64,000 nt of DNA from Antrihabitans auranticaus (GTDB lineage: Bacteria; Actinomycetota; Actinomycetes; Mycobacteriales; Mycobacteriaceae), in assembly GCF_016481275.1 (NCBI RefSeq), contig NZ_JAEMNW010000001.1, positions 1,081,531 to 1,145,530 on the forward strand. The letters are read 5' to 3'. This document shows, in pieces, positions 27,678 to 35,616 of the stretch. The notes beneath the pieces were generated by a model. The model searched no databases. It worked only from the letters and a program-made list of their open reading frames with translations, and was not told the origin of the DNA. Made by a program: the position numbers and the translations under genes. How positions within the stretch are numbered: the stretch's first letter is position 1; every line of letters starts with the position of its first letter.

Positions 27678-28475
27678 ATGGACGCGTATCCACGAATCGT
27701 GATCGGCGCAGACGGCTCCCCCGAAACCTCGCTCGCGGTCGAAATGGGCGCGGTTCTCGGGTTGCGTCTGAAGGTTCCGGTCACCGTGGTCACGGTGTGG
27801 GACGGATTCACCAACGTCCCCGACCCGCAGAGCCTGGAATGGGCGCGCGGCATTTCCGCGGCCGCGGCTGCTGTCGTGCGTGAGGTCGGCGTCGCGGACG
27901 TCACGACTCACGAGCCGACCGGGTCCGCCGCAGACGTGCTGATCGATTACGTCGACGACCAACCGGAGTCACTCCTTGTGATCGGCGGCTCCAGTCTCAG
28001 CAGCCCGAAAGACCGTGTTGTCGGGAGCGTCGCCAACCGCCTTTCCCATCACAGTCCGGCCGACGTCTTCTTCGCGACGAAGCGGCTTCCCGCGAGCTGG
28101 GGCGCAGTCGGTCTCACGACAGACGGCTCGTCGACGTCGCGCCTCGCTGTCCGACGCGGGCTGAAACTTGCACTCGCGGTCGGCGCAGCACCGCACCTGG
28201 TCACAGTTGCCAAGGACCGCGAGGAGGGCAGCAGGCTGATGTCCGCCGCGATCGGCGAACTCGATCTCGACGAGCCCGGGCTGCAACTCGAGCAAGACGT
28301 CCTGATCGGTCTGCTGGCCGCAAAGACCCTGGTCGACAACAGCGCCGACTACGACCTTCTGGTCATCGGCAACCGCGGCATGAGCGGGCCGTCACGACTG
28401 CTGGGATCCGTCGCGAACAAGGTCACGCACGGACTCGAAACAAATCTGCTCCTGGTGAATACAACCCGCGACTGA
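27678..28475 (+). CDS. Universal stress protein, tandem UspA domains, copy A
   Basis: 265 residues, two UspA domains (about 1-135 and 145-265). Domain 2 has the ATP-binding signature VIGNRGMSGPSRLLGSVANK (G-x2-G-x9-G-S type); domain 1 has VIGGSSLSSPKDRVVGSVAN, a partly degenerate version. It is probably a cytosolic ATP-binding stress or dormancy factor. ATG at 27678 is preceded by GAAGGG; a GTG at 27642 would add 12 residues. It is divergent from DUF445 copy A across about 210 bp and paralogous to the gene at 32072. Confidence 0.9.
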   Translation: MDAYPRIVIGADGSPETSLAVEMGAVLGLRLKVPVTVVTVWDGFTNVPDPQSLEWARGISAAAAAVVREVGVADVTTHEPTGSAADVLIDYVDDQPESLLVIGGSSLSSPKDRVVGSVANRLSHHSPADVFFATKRLPASWGAVGLTTDGSSTSRLAVRRGLKLALAVGAAPHLVTVAKDREEGSRLMSAAIGELDLDEPGLQLEQDVLIGLLAAKTLVDNSADYDLLVIGNRGMSGPSRLLGSVANKVTHGLETNLLLVNTTRD

Positions 28476-28638
28476 TTCGCGTGCTTGTGCGGCGGCACCT
28501 AGTGTGACGCGCGCCTCATTCTGTGGTCGATGGCGTGCCGCGAACGTCGAATAGCTGCCGATAACCGCTGTTCGAAGCCTTGCGCCGCAACGATTGTGGC
28601 AGCGGTCACAGACCCCCGGAGTACTGAGAGGGCGGTCT

Positions 28639-28695
28639 CTTTCCCCTTCCATCCGGACTCTGGAACCTCGAGACTCGGTTCTACAAGGTACGAAC
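28639..28695 (+). promoter_or_regulatory. Leader element L1, homologous to 29107-29164
   Basis: About 57 nt upstream of the first small membrane gene align with the leader of the second. Shared blocks are CTTTCCC, TTCCA, GG(A)..CTC, TCGA, GGTT-TA-AAG and GAAC. The conserved GAAC ends 54 nt before the ATG here and 56 nt before it in the second copy. Confidence 0.6.
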
Positions 28696-28748
28696 TTCCG
28701 CGCAAACCCCGCCGGCCATTCACCTGAAATCCTGACAAAGGAGAGACC

Positions 28749-28970
28749 ATGTCTTCGCTTCCGATTCTGATCGTCGCGTACTTCTTCAGTGCGGTCGAGC
28801 TTGCGTGGAGCTACGCCTGGCTGGTCCTGCCGCTGTCCGTCGCAGCCTGGTTGCTGCTCTTCGTCCCCAGCGAAAAGTGGGCGTCGATCCGATCCTCGAT
28901 CGCTAACGCGTTCGGCCCGCGCACCGCGCGGGTAACCCTCGACAAGCGTGTGGCCGCTTTCAGCCGATAA
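28749..28970 (+). CDS. Small membrane protein, twin copy 1
   Basis: 73 residues, ATG preceded by AAAGGAGAG. Residues 4-40 are continuously hydrophobic (IVAYFF, AWSYAWLVLP, AWLLLFVP), fitting a tight two-helix hairpin or one long helix. A basic cytoplasmic tail (WASIRSS, then ARVTLDKR) follows. It is closely similar to the 80-residue protein at 29220: AYFF, AWS.AWLV.P, AWLLLFVPS and W(A)..IRS are shared. No family is recognised. It has its own leader and intrinsic terminator, so it is probably a monocistronic and possibly abundant transcript. Confidence 0.75.
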   Translation: MSSLPILIVAYFFSAVELAWSYAWLVLPLSVAAWLLLFVPSEKWASIRSSIANAFGPRTARVTLDKRVAAFSR

Positions 28971-28996
28971 TCGGCCCTTGGCGTCCAAACGCAGCG

Positions 28997-29033
28997 GCAC
29001 CCCCGACAACGGCGTCGGGGGTGCATTTTTTTT
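28997..29033 (+). terminator. Rho-independent terminator of small gene 1
   Basis: An 11-bp perfect stem GCACCCCCGAC/GTCGGGGGTGC (28997-29007, 29014-29024) with a 6-nt loop is followed by A and eight T's. Confidence 0.92.
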
Positions 29034-29106
29034 GCCTTCGGAATACTGAATTCCGTTGCTCATGTGCGCGCGCTCACAAACGTGGGGACCATTGTGAATG
29101 CCGACG

Positions 29107-29164
29107 CTTTCCCTTCCAATCGGGAACTCCCAAGATCGACAATAGGTTGTAGAAGATATTGAAC
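29107..29164 (+). promoter_or_regulatory. Leader element L2, homologous to 28639-28695
   Basis: Second copy of the conserved leader block, ending 55 nt before the ATG of the second small membrane gene. A shared promoter or RNA control element is likely. Confidence 0.6.
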
Positions 29165-29219
29165 ATGACGCCAAAGCCGACGCTGTTCATCTATTTTTGA
29201 CAACTCGGGGAGGCACCAA

Positions 29220-29462
29220 ATGGCTGGAATTCCGATCGTGATAGTCGCGTACTTCTTCGGCGGCGTTTCCTGGGCATGGAGCCACGCTTGGCTCGTGGTT
29301 CCCGCGCTGGTGGTCGCCTGGCTCTTGCTGTTCGTGCCGAGCAGTACCTGGGCTCGGATTCGATCGACACTGGTTGCACCACTGCGACGTTCGCCGCGCG
29401 TGGAGGCGCCGGCGGTTTCGCTGCACAAACGTGACGGGCGCGAACTGATCCACAGCCGCTGA
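29220..29462 (+). CDS. Small membrane protein, twin copy 2
   Basis: 80 residues, ATG preceded by GGGGAGG. The hydrophobic core (IPIVIVAYFFGGVSWAWSHAW, then LVVPALVVAWLLLFVP) and basic tail mirror copy 1, with a longer C-terminus ending in KRDGRELIHSR. Gene, leader and terminator are all duplicated relative to copy 1, so the pair arose by duplication of a complete transcription unit. Function unknown; it might be a membrane-active peptide or a small subunit of the neighbouring DUF445 proteins, which is inference. Confidence 0.75.
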   Translation: MAGIPIVIVAYFFGGVSWAWSHAWLVVPALVVAWLLLFVPSSTWARIRSTLVAPLRRSPRVEAPAVSLHKRDGRELIHSR

Positions 29463-29479
29463 CTCAGAAAATTCCGAAC

Positions 29480-29514
29480 GCACCCCCGGGCAAATAGCCT
29501 GGGGGTGCTTTTTT
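29480..29514 (+). terminator. Rho-independent terminator of small gene 2
   Basis: A 12-bp stem with one GU pair, GCACCCCCGGGC/GCCTGGGGGTGC (29480-29491, 29497-29508), is followed by six T's. The GCACCCCC/GGGGGTGC part is identical to terminator 1. Confidence 0.92.
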
Positions 29515-29652
29515 GTGGGCTCGAGAAAGTGGCGCGTCAAGCTAGGCTCCGATCGCGCTGCGATCACAATTTCGCGCCGGATGTCTCCTGCGCCACACAA
29601 TTCGGCATAATTCACGGCGATCGTATATTTCGATATCCCATTCGGAGGGCGC

Positions 29653-30264
29653 ATGGTCACGAGCACGCCCGCACGGCGGGTCCTGCTGGCCATCGCCGCC
29701 GCGCTTGCCGCACTGCTCGTCGCGTTCGTCGGCGTGGCCCTGCTCGCAGTCCCGATCAAAGGGACGAGCATGGAACCGACGCTGCACGAAGGCGATCGAG
29801 TCGTGGTCAATCCCTTCGACAGATCGCCCGACGTTCGTCGTTTCTCCATCGTCATCGGTCGCTTCAGTCGCAACGGTGCCGAGGTCGTCAAACGGGTGAT
29901 CGGCCTGCCGGGCGACCGTGTCCGGATCGAGAAGATCGGCGTACGGCCAGGCATCGTGTCGGTCCAGCCAGGTGGCACCGGACCCTGGCAAGTCGTCGAC
30001 AACCCCGCTTGGCACGACCGCTGGGGTCAGTCCGCGTCCAATTGTTGTACTGACGCCGGCAAGCTGACAAATGTCGCGACTCCGCAGGTAGTTCCCCCAG
30101 GCATGGTGTTTCTGCTCGGCGACAACTTCGCCTCGTCGGATGATTCCCGCGCGCACGGGTTCGCGCCTCTCGAGCTGATCCGAGCGACCACTTCGTGGCG
30201 CATCTATCCGCTCGGCGCGATAGGCCGCCTCTCGGACGACGTCACTCTGACCCCGGTTCCGTGA
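29653..30264 (+). CDS. Signal peptidase I (S26 family)
   Basis: 203 residues. One N-terminal membrane anchor (about residues 9-33), then box B IKGTSMEPTLHEGD with nucleophile Ser39, Lys80 in VVKRVIGLPGD as general base, and LGDNFASSDDSRAHG (box E). The catalytic domain is extracytoplasmic. It is smaller than the housekeeping LepB of mycobacteria and lies away from the rplS/rnhB locus where lepB is usually found, so it is probably an accessory peptidase dedicated to local substrates. GGAGGG precedes the ATG. Confidence 0.88.
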   Translation: MVTSTPARRVLLAIAAALAALLVAFVGVALLAVPIKGTSMEPTLHEGDRVVVNPFDRSPDVRRFSIVIGRFSRNGAEVVKRVIGLPGDRVRIEKIGVRPGIVSVQPGGTGPWQVVDNPAWHDRWGQSASNCCTDAGKLTNVATPQVVPPGMVFLLGDNFASSDDSRAHGFAPLELIRATTSWRIYPLGAIGRLSDDVTLTPVP

Positions 30265-30625
30265 ATTCGTCGATCGATATCCGTATCGGCCCGAAACAAT
30301 TATCCCGGCATTTGCCGCGACCGCGCGTCACAGTTATCGGTTCCGCGGGTCTTCGCGAATTCTCCGCACCGCAAACATGCAGCAAGCGAATATCCTCGCA
30401 GCGATTTCCGACGGAGGTATTTACCCGCCCGCAGTTTCGCGACCCGCCCCGCGCCACGACCGAACTCGTTCATCGTGGCCCGCCGGGACTTGCTGCGGTG
30501 CTAGTTTGACCTTGGCCGACAGCAGCAACTGGTCTTGACACCCCGGCACGCCGCCGGTCAACCTCTGCGGATACCGTGTGCCGGAGCCAGAGGGCTTGTC
30601 GTTTGCCGTCTGGTTAGGAGGTGCC
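30265..30625. other. 361-bp intergenic region upstream of DUF445 copy B
   Basis: No convincing coding frame, hairpin terminator or repeat was seen. A TTGACA hexamer is present at 30535-30540 but lacks a well-spaced -10. It presumably carries the promoter of DUF445 copy B. Confidence 0.5.
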
Positions 30626-31912
30626 GTGCTTCACCAATACAACACGCTCCTGATGGAGCTCATCACGGTGCCGCTGTTCACGGGCGTGATCGGGTACATC
30701 ACGAACTGGACCGGCGTGCTGATGTTGTTCAAGCCCTTGGAGTTCCACGGCTTCCGACTTCCCGGCCTGCGACTGCTCTTTCCGCTGCTTCCCAAGCGCA
30801 TCCAGGTACTGCCGCTGTTCCGCTCGGACGGCCGCCTCGGCTGGCAGGGCATCGTGCCTTCGCGCGCAGACAAAATGGCGAGCCTCGCAGTCGACAAAGG
30901 CCTCGCAAAGCTCGGCAGCGTGTCGGATTTCTACCAGACGATGGAACCCGACAAAATTGCAGCGCATTTCACCAAGGTGGCGGAAAGCCAGATTCGCGAA
31001 ATTGTCGAGAAGATCATCGAACGCGAGAATCCTAATCTCTGGCGCAATCTGCCGACTCCGATCAAAGAAGCGGTGCACGCGCGCGTCAAGCAACAACTGC
31101 CGGAAATCGTCGAAGAATTGGCCGCCAATATTGGCGACAATATCGACGAGCTGATCGACGTCAAACTGATGGTTATCAAACACCTCAGCTCGAACCCGCA
31201 ATTGCTCAACGATCTCTTCATGGTCATCGGCCGCAAAGAGCTCACCTTCATGCAGAACTTCGGCTTCTACTTCGGCGTTCCCATGGGCTTCGTGCTGGTT
31301 GCGTTTCTCGAGTTCGTGGCGCGCGAGTGGTACGTACTGCCCGTCGGCGGCATCATCATCGGTTGGGTCGTCAACTACATCGGCATCTCGATGATCTTCG
31401 AACCCGTGTTCCCGAAGTGGTATTGCCCATGGCGCCAAGGACTTCTGCTCAAACGGCAGCCCGAAATCACAGTGCACTACGCCCGCATGGTTGCCGAAAA
31501 CGTCATGACCCTCGAGAACATCGGCAACGAGCTGATTCACGGACCGAGTGGTGATCGCACCTTCGCCATCCTCGAACGCACTCTCCGCCCCGCCACCGAC
31601 AAGGCGTTGGGGCCGGCGCGACTCGCGGTGAAAGTAGCGGTCGGAACGAAAGAGTACGACCGCATACGGGACTCGATGGCGCCGGAGGTCTCCGCTCTGG
31701 CGCCCTTCATCTACGAGGATGCGGACTTCGGCAGCGAACAGGCCGAGAAGATTAACGACTTCATCGCCCGGCAGATGGCCGCGATGGGACCGGACGACTT
31801 CGTTCAACTACTTCGGTCCGCCATCAAACAAGACGAGTGGCTGCTATTCGTCCACGGCGGTGTCCTGGGCGCGTTTGCGGGCCTCCTGCATTTAGCAATT
31901 TTCGGCGTCTGA
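30626..31912 (+). CDS. DUF445-type membrane protein, copy B
   Basis: 428 residues. GTG at 30626 has AGGAGG 4 nt upstream; the frame to 30578 is not needed. It is nearly colinear with copy A: ELITVPLFTGVIGYITNWTG, LGWQGIVPSRADKMAS, FMQNFGFYFGVPMGFVLVA, VLPVGGIIIGWVVNYIG, and the C-terminal QDEWLLFVHGGVLGAFAG. An N-terminal anchor, a central hairpin and a C-terminal hydrophobic segment flank long helical soluble regions. Function unknown. No Abi_alpha-like gene follows it directly; a universal stress gene does, 159 bp downstream. Confidence 0.85.
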   Translation: MLHQYNTLLMELITVPLFTGVIGYITNWTGVLMLFKPLEFHGFRLPGLRLLFPLLPKRIQVLPLFRSDGRLGWQGIVPSRADKMASLAVDKGLAKLGSVSDFYQTMEPDKIAAHFTKVAESQIREIVEKIIERENPNLWRNLPTPIKEAVHARVKQQLPEIVEELAANIGDNIDELIDVKLMVIKHLSSNPQLLNDLFMVIGRKELTFMQNFGFYFGVPMGFVLVAFLEFVAREWYVLPVGGIIIGWVVNYIGISMIFEPVFPKWYCPWRQGLLLKRQPEITVHYARMVAENVMTLENIGNELIHGPSGDRTFAILERTLRPATDKALGPARLAVKVAVGTKEYDRIRDSMAPEVSALAPFIYEDADFGSEQAEKINDFIARQMAAMGPDDFVQLLRSAIKQDEWLLFVHGGVLGAFAGLLHLAIFGV

Positions 31913-31953
31913 CCCCGACAAGAATTTCTGAACCGCGCCACCGCGCCATCGCT

Positions 31954-31967
31954 CGGTGGTAGCGTCG
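31954..31967 (+). promoter_or_regulatory. Shared promoter-like box upstream of universal stress gene B
   Basis: Identical 14-mer to 27585-27598, including TAGCGT, about 105 nt before the start codon of the second universal stress gene. Confidence 0.4.
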
Positions 31968-32071
31968 TGCGCGTCGTGCTGGCGCTGATCTCACCGACTC
32001 GCGACGCACTGACCAGGCGAAACAATTCGAATGCCCTCTTTGCGTTGCAGGCGGACCGGAAGGAAGAATTT

Positions 32072-32854
32072 ATGGAGTCTTACGCGCGCGTCATCGCCGG
32101 GACGGACGGATCGCCAGACGCAAGTGCGGCGGTACGCCTTGGCGGACGCATCGCAGGCAAGCTAGGTGTTCCGTTCGAGGTAATCGTCGCTTACGACGGC
32201 GACAACGGGCGCGACCGCAGTTGGGCAGAAGCGACTGCCGCGGCGGCCGAAACATTGGCCAAGACGTCCGGCGCCACCGAAACCTCGGCTAAAGCCGTCG
32301 CGGGCGAGGCCGACGAGATTCTGCTCGCTGCCGCGGAAGTCCAGCCGGAAGCCCTGATCTCGGTCGGATCCGCAGGTCTCTCGAAGGGTGCGAGCCGAAT
32401 CTTCGGCAGCACGTCGAACAAGCTTGCGCACCACAGCCTTGCGGACGTCCTGTTCGTTCGCGATCCACTGCCGACCGCCTGGAACTTCGTCGCGCTCGCA
32501 ACCGACGGCTCCGATACTTCTGTCAAAGCCGCCCAGCGCGGACTTATCCTCGCCCGCGCATTGGACTCCCGTCCGCGCCTGATCACCTCGGCAAAGAATC
32601 AAGAGGAAGGCAACAAAATCCTCGCCGACGTATCCACCAAGATCAGCGCGAACATCGGCGTCGATATCGAGCAGGAGGTGCTCGAAGATTCCGGTGCCGG
32701 CGGTGCGCTCATCAGCAAAGCGTGGAAGTTCGAGATCGTCGTTATCGGCAACCGCGGAATGAGTGGGGCGTCCCGGCTGCTCGGGTCGGTTGCCAACAAG
32801 GTCACCCACGGCATCGAGACAAACTTGTTGCTGGTGAACACAACCCGGGGCTGA
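32072..32854 (+). CDS. Universal stress protein, tandem UspA domains, copy B
   Basis: 260 residues. Domain 2 carries VIGNRGMSGASRLLGSVANK; domain 1 has SVGSAGLSKGASRIFGSTSN. It ends ETNLLLVNTTRG, almost the same as copy A (ETNLLLVNTTRD), so the two are recent paralogs. ATG at 32072 has GGAAGGAAG upstream; the frame back to 31967 is not supported. It sits between DUF445 copies B and C on the same strand. ATP binding is expected from the motif. Confidence 0.9.
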   Translation: MESYARVIAGTDGSPDASAAVRLGGRIAGKLGVPFEVIVAYDGDNGRDRSWAEATAAAAETLAKTSGATETSAKAVAGEADEILLAAAEVQPEALISVGSAGLSKGASRIFGSTSNKLAHHSLADVLFVRDPLPTAWNFVALATDGSDTSVKAAQRGLILARALDSRPRLITSAKNQEEGNKILADVSTKISANIGVDIEQEVLEDSGAGGALISKAWKFEIVVIGNRGMSGASRLLGSVANKVTHGIETNLLLVNTTRG

Positions 32855-32877
32855 CGGCTCTCGATTCACCGAGCGCA

Positions 32878-32913
32878 CACGCGCCCCGCACTGTTGGTTC
32901 CGCTGGGCGCGTG
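32878..32913 (+). terminator. Possible hairpin terminator after universal stress gene B
   Basis: A 9-bp stem CACGCGCCC/GGGCGCGTG (32878-32886, 32905-32913) with an 18-nt loop and no U-tract. Moderate support only. Confidence 0.35.
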
Positions 32914-33124
32914 AACTCGGATCATGTTGCGGGCCAACGCATTCGAGCTCGCAACCGCAGCCCAGGCGCGCCGGGCCGCACGGTTGGATAAATCCCTACA
33001 AACCAGGTCGTGCATCCATGTTTATGGGTCATTTCCAGGACGGCACGGCGGGCTACAGGCCAAGATAGGGTGCACCACCGCTAACAGACACCAGCTTCAT
33101 GCGCAACGCTAAGGGAGCGACGCT

Positions 33125-34522
33125 TTGTCCCACCTCACGAGCCTTCTAGCCGAGGGCGGAATACCGACGAACATCCTGCAAATTCCGTGGGGCGACATCA
33201 TGGAATCGGTCGGCCTGCCACAGGACAAGTTTCTGCTCGAGCTGATCACGATTCCGATTTTCAGTGCGATTGCCGGCCTGCTGACCAACTGGACCGGCGT
33301 GCTCATGCTGTTCGCGCCCGCACGATTCACCGGCTTTTACACACCGGGTGTCAAAACCCTTTTCAACTTCCTGCCGCGAAAAGTGCAGGTGCTACCGATC
33401 TTTGCGCCCGGCGGAATTCTCGGTTTCCAGGGTTTCATTCCGGCTCGTGCGGAGAAGATGGCAGCGATCGTCGTCGATAAAGCGGTCTACAAGATCGCAA
33501 CGATCAACGACATCTTCCAGGAAATGGATCCGGACGCGATCGCCGAACATGTCGCTGAGTTCGCCAAGGAGGACATTCGCGGCATGACGGCGCAGATCAT
33601 GGAGCGAGATCATGCCGAGTTGTGGGCAAGCCTCACCCCCCAGGTCCGCGAGGTGGTGTTCCAGCGTGTCGAAGCCGAACTACCCGGAATCGTCAAGACT
33701 GCGTTCAAGAAGGTCGGAGACAACGTCGACCAACTCGTCGATATCAAGTTGCTCGCCGTCGGCTATCTTCGAGCGAACCCCGACGTCCTGAAGGACCTGA
33801 TCTACGGCGTCGCCCGTCCCGAACTGAAGTTCATGGTCAAGATCGGCTTGCTCGGCTTCCCGTTCGGTGCGGTCCTGGCAGTGTGGCTGCACTTCTACCA
33901 CCACATTCCGCTGATCGGCGCCATTCCCGGTTGGCTGATGGTGCTGACCGGCGCCGCCCTCATCGGCATCGTCGTCAACATCTTCGCAATCCGCATCGTG
34001 TTCACGCCCGGTGAGCCCCAGCCGCGGTACAAGTACCTGTGGAAGCAGGCGCTGCTCGCGAAGCGGCAGCCCTCGGCTGCAGCCGATCTGGGCCATGCCT
34101 TTGCCTACCAGGTGCTCACATTGCCTTTGATCGCCAACGAGATCCTCAACGGACCGCGCGGCGACAAGACACGCGGCCTGCTCGACAACATCGTCAGCAC
34201 CGAGGTCGACCGGATCCTCGGACCCCTCAAGCAGGTCGTCCGCGTTGCAGTCGGCGGCGGTGAGTTCGACGCGATCCGGATGGACACGGCCGGCGCGGCG
34301 CTCGAGTTCGCACCGCAGTTCCTCGAGGACGAAGAGTTCGCAAAGGTTCAAGCCGCGAAGATCGACAAATTCGCCACGGAAAAGCTGCGCGCGCTTCCGC
34401 CTGGCGAGTTCATGGAGATGATCTATTCCGCGATCGAGCAAGACGCCTGGCTTCTCTACCTGCACGGCGGCCTGCTCGGAATCGTCGTCGGTGCCGTTCA
34501 CATTCTGATTTTTGGAGCCTGA
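33125..34522 (+). CDS. DUF445-type membrane protein, copy C
   Basis: 465 residues from a TTG start preceded by AAGGGAG. It has a longer N-terminus than copies A and B, then ELITIPIFSAIAGLLTNWTG, LGFQGFIPARAEKMAA, a central hairpin (LLGFPFGAVLAVWLHF and MVLTGAALIGIVVNIFAIRI) and a C-terminal QDAWLLYLHGGLLGIVVGAVH. It is clearly homologous to A and B but more diverged. It ends one base before the Abi_alpha-like gene, repeating the DUF445-Abi_alpha order seen in copy A. Function unknown. Confidence 0.85.
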   Translation: MSHLTSLLAEGGIPTNILQIPWGDIMESVGLPQDKFLLELITIPIFSAIAGLLTNWTGVLMLFAPARFTGFYTPGVKTLFNFLPRKVQVLPIFAPGGILGFQGFIPARAEKMAAIVVDKAVYKIATINDIFQEMDPDAIAEHVAEFAKEDIRGMTAQIMERDHAELWASLTPQVREVVFQRVEAELPGIVKTAFKKVGDNVDQLVDIKLLAVGYLRANPDVLKDLIYGVARPELKFMVKIGLLGFPFGAVLAVWLHFYHHIPLIGAIPGWLMVLTGAALIGIVVNIFAIRIVFTPGEPQPRYKYLWKQALLAKRQPSAAADLGHAFAYQVLTLPLIANEILNGPRGDKTRGLLDNIVSTEVDRILGPLKQVVRVAVGGGEFDAIRMDTAGAALEFAPQFLEDEEFAKVQAAKIDKFATEKLRALPPGEFMEMIYSAIEQDAWLLYLHGGLLGIVVGAVHILIFGA

Positions 34523-34523
34523 G

Positions 34524-35483
34524 ATGACCCACGCCGCACCTGAAAACCCGGACACCGAGTCGGGCGAAGCTGCCCCCGCAGATCCCGATAAGCAGTTGAA
34601 CGAAGCTGCTGCCGCCGCCGCGGGCAACTCCAGCCTCCTCAGCGACATCGCGAAAGCCGGTGTCGATGCAGGTAAAGACCCCAACGACGCGGCGGGTTTG
34701 GCCAAACTCGCGGGCAAGTCGTTCATGCGCGCGATGGGCGCCCTCACGAAGGGCGGGATCGACACCGCCAGCGAAATCGCGCACGACGTTTCTGCGGGTG
34801 AGTCGATCACCGGCATCGTCGACCAGCGCGTCGAGCAGGTGCGGTCTGCCGCGTGGAGCGTACTGGGACTCGAAGGCGGCGGAAAGGGTGTTCCGAAGCT
34901 GAAGGGCGCATCGTTCCGTGACCTGAAGGCGCACGGCGACGCACTGCTCGACAGTTCATGGAACATCGCCAATCAGCCCCGCGAAGAGCATCCGGCGTTT
35001 GCTCAGATCCTCACCGCGTTGACGCCGGACGAAGCGCGCATCCTGCGCTTTCTCGCGGTGTCGGGTCCGCAGCCCGCGATCGACGTCCGGACCAAGACGC
35101 CGTTCGGCGTCGGTTCGGAGCGTCTCGCCGGTGGCATCAACATGATCGCGGACATGGCAGGCTGCGCGTGGCCGGACCGGGATCAGCACTACCTCGCCAA
35201 CTTGAACCGCCTCGGCCTGGTCCGCTTCTCCGAAGAGCCGGTCGAAGATTTCCGGCGGTACTCGTTGCTCTCGGCCCACCCGAACGCGATGGCGGCGGCG
35301 GACAAGGCCAAGAAGGTCATCGAGGTGTACCGCAGCATCTACCTGTCGCTGTTCGGCCACCAGTTCTGCGAAGCGTGCTTCACGATCGAGGGCTACGACG
35401 CCGGCGGCTGGAGCACATACGACCCGGGTGACAAGTACATCGGTAAGGGTCCGCGCGTGTACAAGAAGAAGGAAGCTCACTAA
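34524..35483 (+). CDS. Abi_alpha (DUF4393)-like protein, copy B
   Basis: 319 residues. An acidic, low-complexity N-terminus (about residues 1-40), then helical segments, EHPAFAQILTALTPDEARIL (DUF4393 signature), YLANLNRLGLVRFS, FGHQFCEACF (CxxC) and a C-terminal tail of about 35 residues rich in Gly, Tyr and Lys absent from copy A. ATG at 34524 follows GGAG within the DUF445 copy C stop region. The conserved partnership with DUF445 in two copies argues for a physical or functional pair. No catalytic motif is obvious. Confidence 0.78.
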   Translation: MTHAAPENPDTESGEAAPADPDKQLNEAAAAAAGNSSLLSDIAKAGVDAGKDPNDAAGLAKLAGKSFMRAMGALTKGGIDTASEIAHDVSAGESITGIVDQRVEQVRSAAWSVLGLEGGGKGVPKLKGASFRDLKAHGDALLDSSWNIANQPREEHPAFAQILTALTPDEARILRFLAVSGPQPAIDVRTKTPFGVGSERLAGGINMIADMAGCAWPDRDQHYLANLNRLGLVRFSEEPVEDFRRYSLLSAHPNAMAAADKAKKVIEVYRSIYLSLFGHQFCEACFTIEGYDAGGWSTYDPGDKYIGKGPRVYKKKEAH

Positions 35484-35502
35484 GTCCGACGAGGACCTGG
35501 CA

Positions 35503-35537
35503 AATGCGTCCCCAGACCGCCCGGCTGGGGGCGCATT
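35503..35537 (+). terminator. Hairpin terminator closing the DUF445/Abi_alpha block
   Basis: A 13-bp stem with one GU, AATGCGTCCCCAG/CTGGGGGCGCATT (35503-35515, 35525-35537), loop 9 nt, 20 bp after the stop. No long U-tract. Confidence 0.7.
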
Positions 35538-35616
35538 GCTGCCTGTACACGCACGCCGGATATGTCCAAGTTGATACGCTCGAACCCGATACAAACGGCG
35601 GCAGAAGGGTGCATCC

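Noticed and set aside
32924..33112. 62-residue open frame upstream of DUF445 copy C
   Set aside because: No ribosome-binding site, no recognisable motif, random-looking composition; more likely leader DNA.
25354..35483. Proven abortive-infection defence island
   Set aside because: Only the family name suggests it; no toxin, nuclease or phage-sensing domain is visible, so defence is kept as a hypothesis.
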